From: Acidobacteriota bacterium
GTDB lineage: Bacteria; Acidobacteriota; Blastocatellia; Pyrinomonadales; Pyrinomonadaceae
DNA length: 7,518 bases
Reading direction: 5' to 3'
Assembly (NCBI GenBank): GCA_019247865.1
Contig: JAFBAJ010000813.1
Span: forward strand, 1 to 7,518
Below the pieces are notes generated by a model. The model made no database searches, was not told the DNA's origin, and saw only the letters and a program-made list of their open reading frames with translations. The position numbers and the translations under genes were made by a program. This document shows positions 6,688 to 7,518 of the stretch, piece by piece; the first letter of the stretch is position 1, and every line of letters starts with the position of its first letter.

Positions 6688-6716
6688 ATCCTAGACCATG
6701 CCGCGAGAGAAGTCAA
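6688..6716 (-). promoter_or_regulatory. perR promoter, sigma70-type
   Basis: On the minus strand TTGACT (6711-6716, five of six consensus bases) and TAGGAT (6688-6693, four of six) are separated by exactly 17 bp. Initiation near 6681 would give a leader of about 40 nt. The -35 overlaps the Per-box-like palindrome at 6714-6728. Confidence 0.65.
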
Positions 6717-6728
6717 TAATTATTATTA
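6714..6728. promoter_or_regulatory. Per-box-like operator upstream of perR
   Basis: CAATAATTATTATTA differs from the catalase operator only in its last base and keeps the 7-1-7 symmetry with one mismatch. It overlaps the first three bases of the perR -35, so bound PerR would block its own transcription. Confidence 0.75.
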
Positions 6729-6897
6729 CTTTTGGTCGGAGGAGGAATCTGCGGTTCTCTTTAGTGATTGACAGACAAAGCGGAAACGTTGACTATTTAG
6801 GGCATTCCGCCCGGCTCCGGGTGTCTCCCGTCAGGAAAGGGGATGGCTTTTGCGCACAGGGCCGACAACACGCTCTGAGACCGCCAGCTCGCGCACG
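6717..6897. other. Divergent region between perR and the membrane protein
   Basis: Apart from the operator at its left edge, this region holds a consensus -35-like TTGACA (6768-6773) on the plus strand. Only poor -10 candidates follow (GACTAT at 17 bp, ACTATT at 18). A GGAGGAGG at 6738-6745 looks like a ribosome-binding site but has no sensible start after it. A short upstream reading frame lies at 6843-6878. Confidence 0.4.
6843..6878 (+). CDS. Possible 11-codon upstream ORF (leader peptide)
   Basis: ATG at 6843 is preceded by AGGA with a six-base spacing, a better ribosome-binding site than any seen for the downstream gene. It encodes MAFAHRADNTL and stops at 6876-6878, 19 bases before the ATG at 6898. 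There is no run of regulatory codons and no attenuator-like hairpin pair that I can see. It may be chance, or the AGGGG may instead serve the alternative TTG start at 6850. Confidence 0.25.
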   Translation: MAFAHRADNTL

Positions 6898-7518
6898 ATG
6901 CGCGCCGCGCGCAGTGCGCCGCGTCATCGTATCCCGTCCACTTACGGCTACATGGCGACGGCCGGGGCGACGGCCGCGGCGCTCTTCTTCGCGCTCTGGT
7001 GGATGCTGCACACGAGCGGCGACGAGGCTCCGTGGGTTCCGGCCGGCTTGGCGGCGAGCGTCGTGATGCTGGTCGCGCTGGCGGCGCGCGAGGTCATCAT
7101 GCGGCGCGCGTGGACGCGCTACATTCTGGAACAGGATCGGCGCGGCCTCTCCTCCGGCGAGACGCGCGTGCAGCGCAACGTGAGCGGAAGCGGCGGCGGC
7201 AGCCGTTCGATGAGCCGTCATGCGGCTGCCTTGCGCGAGCTGCAAAGACATTCGGCGGAGGCGGACGCGGCGGGCTCGCTGCCGAACCTGCATCTCGAAG
7301 CCTATCATCTCTGCAAGGATTATCTGGCGAGCACGGAAGAGGTCGTGCGGACGCGCGGGATCAACTCGCAGAGCCTCGCGGCGTTGCGCGCGGGGCAGGA
7401 TCGCGTGCGCCACCTGCAGAAGCATCATCTGTTGAACTGGGCCTCCGGCTCGTCGCGCGCGCTGACCTTTGAAGCGCAGCGCCGCGTGACCGTCTCGGAC
7501 AGGATCGAGATGGCTTTA
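6898..7518 (+). CDS. Membrane protein of unknown function, 3' end beyond window
   Basis: The frame from ATG 6898 is open for 207 codons to the window edge with no stop, so the protein is partial. The N-terminus is basic (MRAARSAPRHRIPSTYGY). Two hydrophobic segments follow at about 19-38 and 47-65, joined by a short loop HTSGDEAPW. A charged, Arg/Ala-rich cytosolic part comes next, with a Gly/Ser-rich low-complexity stretch (95-105) and then helix-forming sequence (about 108-205) with LHLEAYHLCKDYL and RVRHLQKHHLLNW. I do not recognise a family; the helical part might lead into a TPR-like or scaffolding domain. No ribosome-binding site precedes 6898. TTG at 6850 with AGGGG seven bases upstream, or ATG 6952, are alternative starts. 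Coding identity rests on the hydrophobic pattern and amino-acid makeup being far better than in overlapping frames. Confidence 0.72.
   Translation, partial: MRAARSAPRHRIPSTYGYMATAGATAAALFFALWWMLHTSGDEAPWVPAGLAASVVMLVALAAREVIMRRAWTRYILEQDRRGLSSGETRVQRNVSGSGGGSRSMSRHAAALRELQRHSAEADAAGSLPNLHLEAYHLCKDYLASTEEVVRTRGINSQSLAALRAGQDRVRHLQKHHLLNWASGSSRALTFEAQRRVTVSDRIEMAL

Noticed and set aside
6793..7428. A 211-codon leftward frame opposite the truncated membrane protein
   Set aside because: Arg/Ala/His-rich composition without motifs. The opposite plus-strand frame gives two clean membrane helices and balanced composition.
6999..7472. A 157-codon rightward frame overlapping the truncated membrane protein
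   Set aside because: Low-complexity Arg/Gly/Ala sequence in a shifted frame, with no hydrophobic core or motif.

Overview
The window is about 7.5 kb of GC-rich bacterial chromosome. Nothing in it suggests a plasmid, phage or CRISPR locus. The combination of genes (a zinc-ribbon PrsW, a class II PDE-like MBL hydrolase, a bacterial DenV-type glycosylase, a PerR-catalase pair) and several kinds of short palindromic intergenic repeat suggests an Acidobacteriota genome, perhaps Blastocatellia. This assignment is inference from style and remembered relatives, not a computed placement.

Layout. Bases 1-180 hold a cluster of GC-rich palindromic repeat units. Three leftward genes follow: an MBL-fold hydrolase (181-957, GTG start), a zinc-ribbon PrsW-type intramembrane protease (1059-2327) and a classical SDR oxidoreductase (2637-3404). 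The PrsW-SDR gap carries an inverted pair of 7-bp-period repeats. Two rightward genes then form a tight pair: a pyrimidine-dimer glycosylase (3516-3950) and a RimJ/RimL-like GNAT acetyltransferase (3955-4560). The GNAT stop codon lies inside a roughly 100-bp inverted repeat. Converging on this repeat is a leftward unit of perR (6204-6641) and a monofunctional haem catalase (4618-6138, GTG start). Divergent from perR, a membrane protein of unknown function starts at about 6898 and runs off the right edge. It has no stop codon in the window.

How it works together. The clearest functional unit is the peroxide-stress module. PerR keeps all five regulatory metal ligands, including the Asp that distinguishes PerR from Fur, and both structural zinc CxxC pairs. 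Two near-identical 15-bp 7-1-7 palindromes (CAATAATTATTATTG/A) match the core of the Bacillus Per box. One overlaps the -35 of a good sigma70-type perR promoter, and the other sits just upstream of the catalase GTG. This implies autoregulation plus separate peroxide induction of catalase. The neighbouring UV-photoproduct glycosylase fits a general stress/repair theme, but nothing shows co-regulation.

The most unusual structural feature is that three unrelated palindromic repeat families each abut or contain the stop codon of a gene (MBL hydrolase, SDR, GNAT). In the GNAT gene the repeat supplies the last 15 residues. I found no clear novel multi-gene system; the remaining genes belong to known families except the truncated membrane protein at the right edge.
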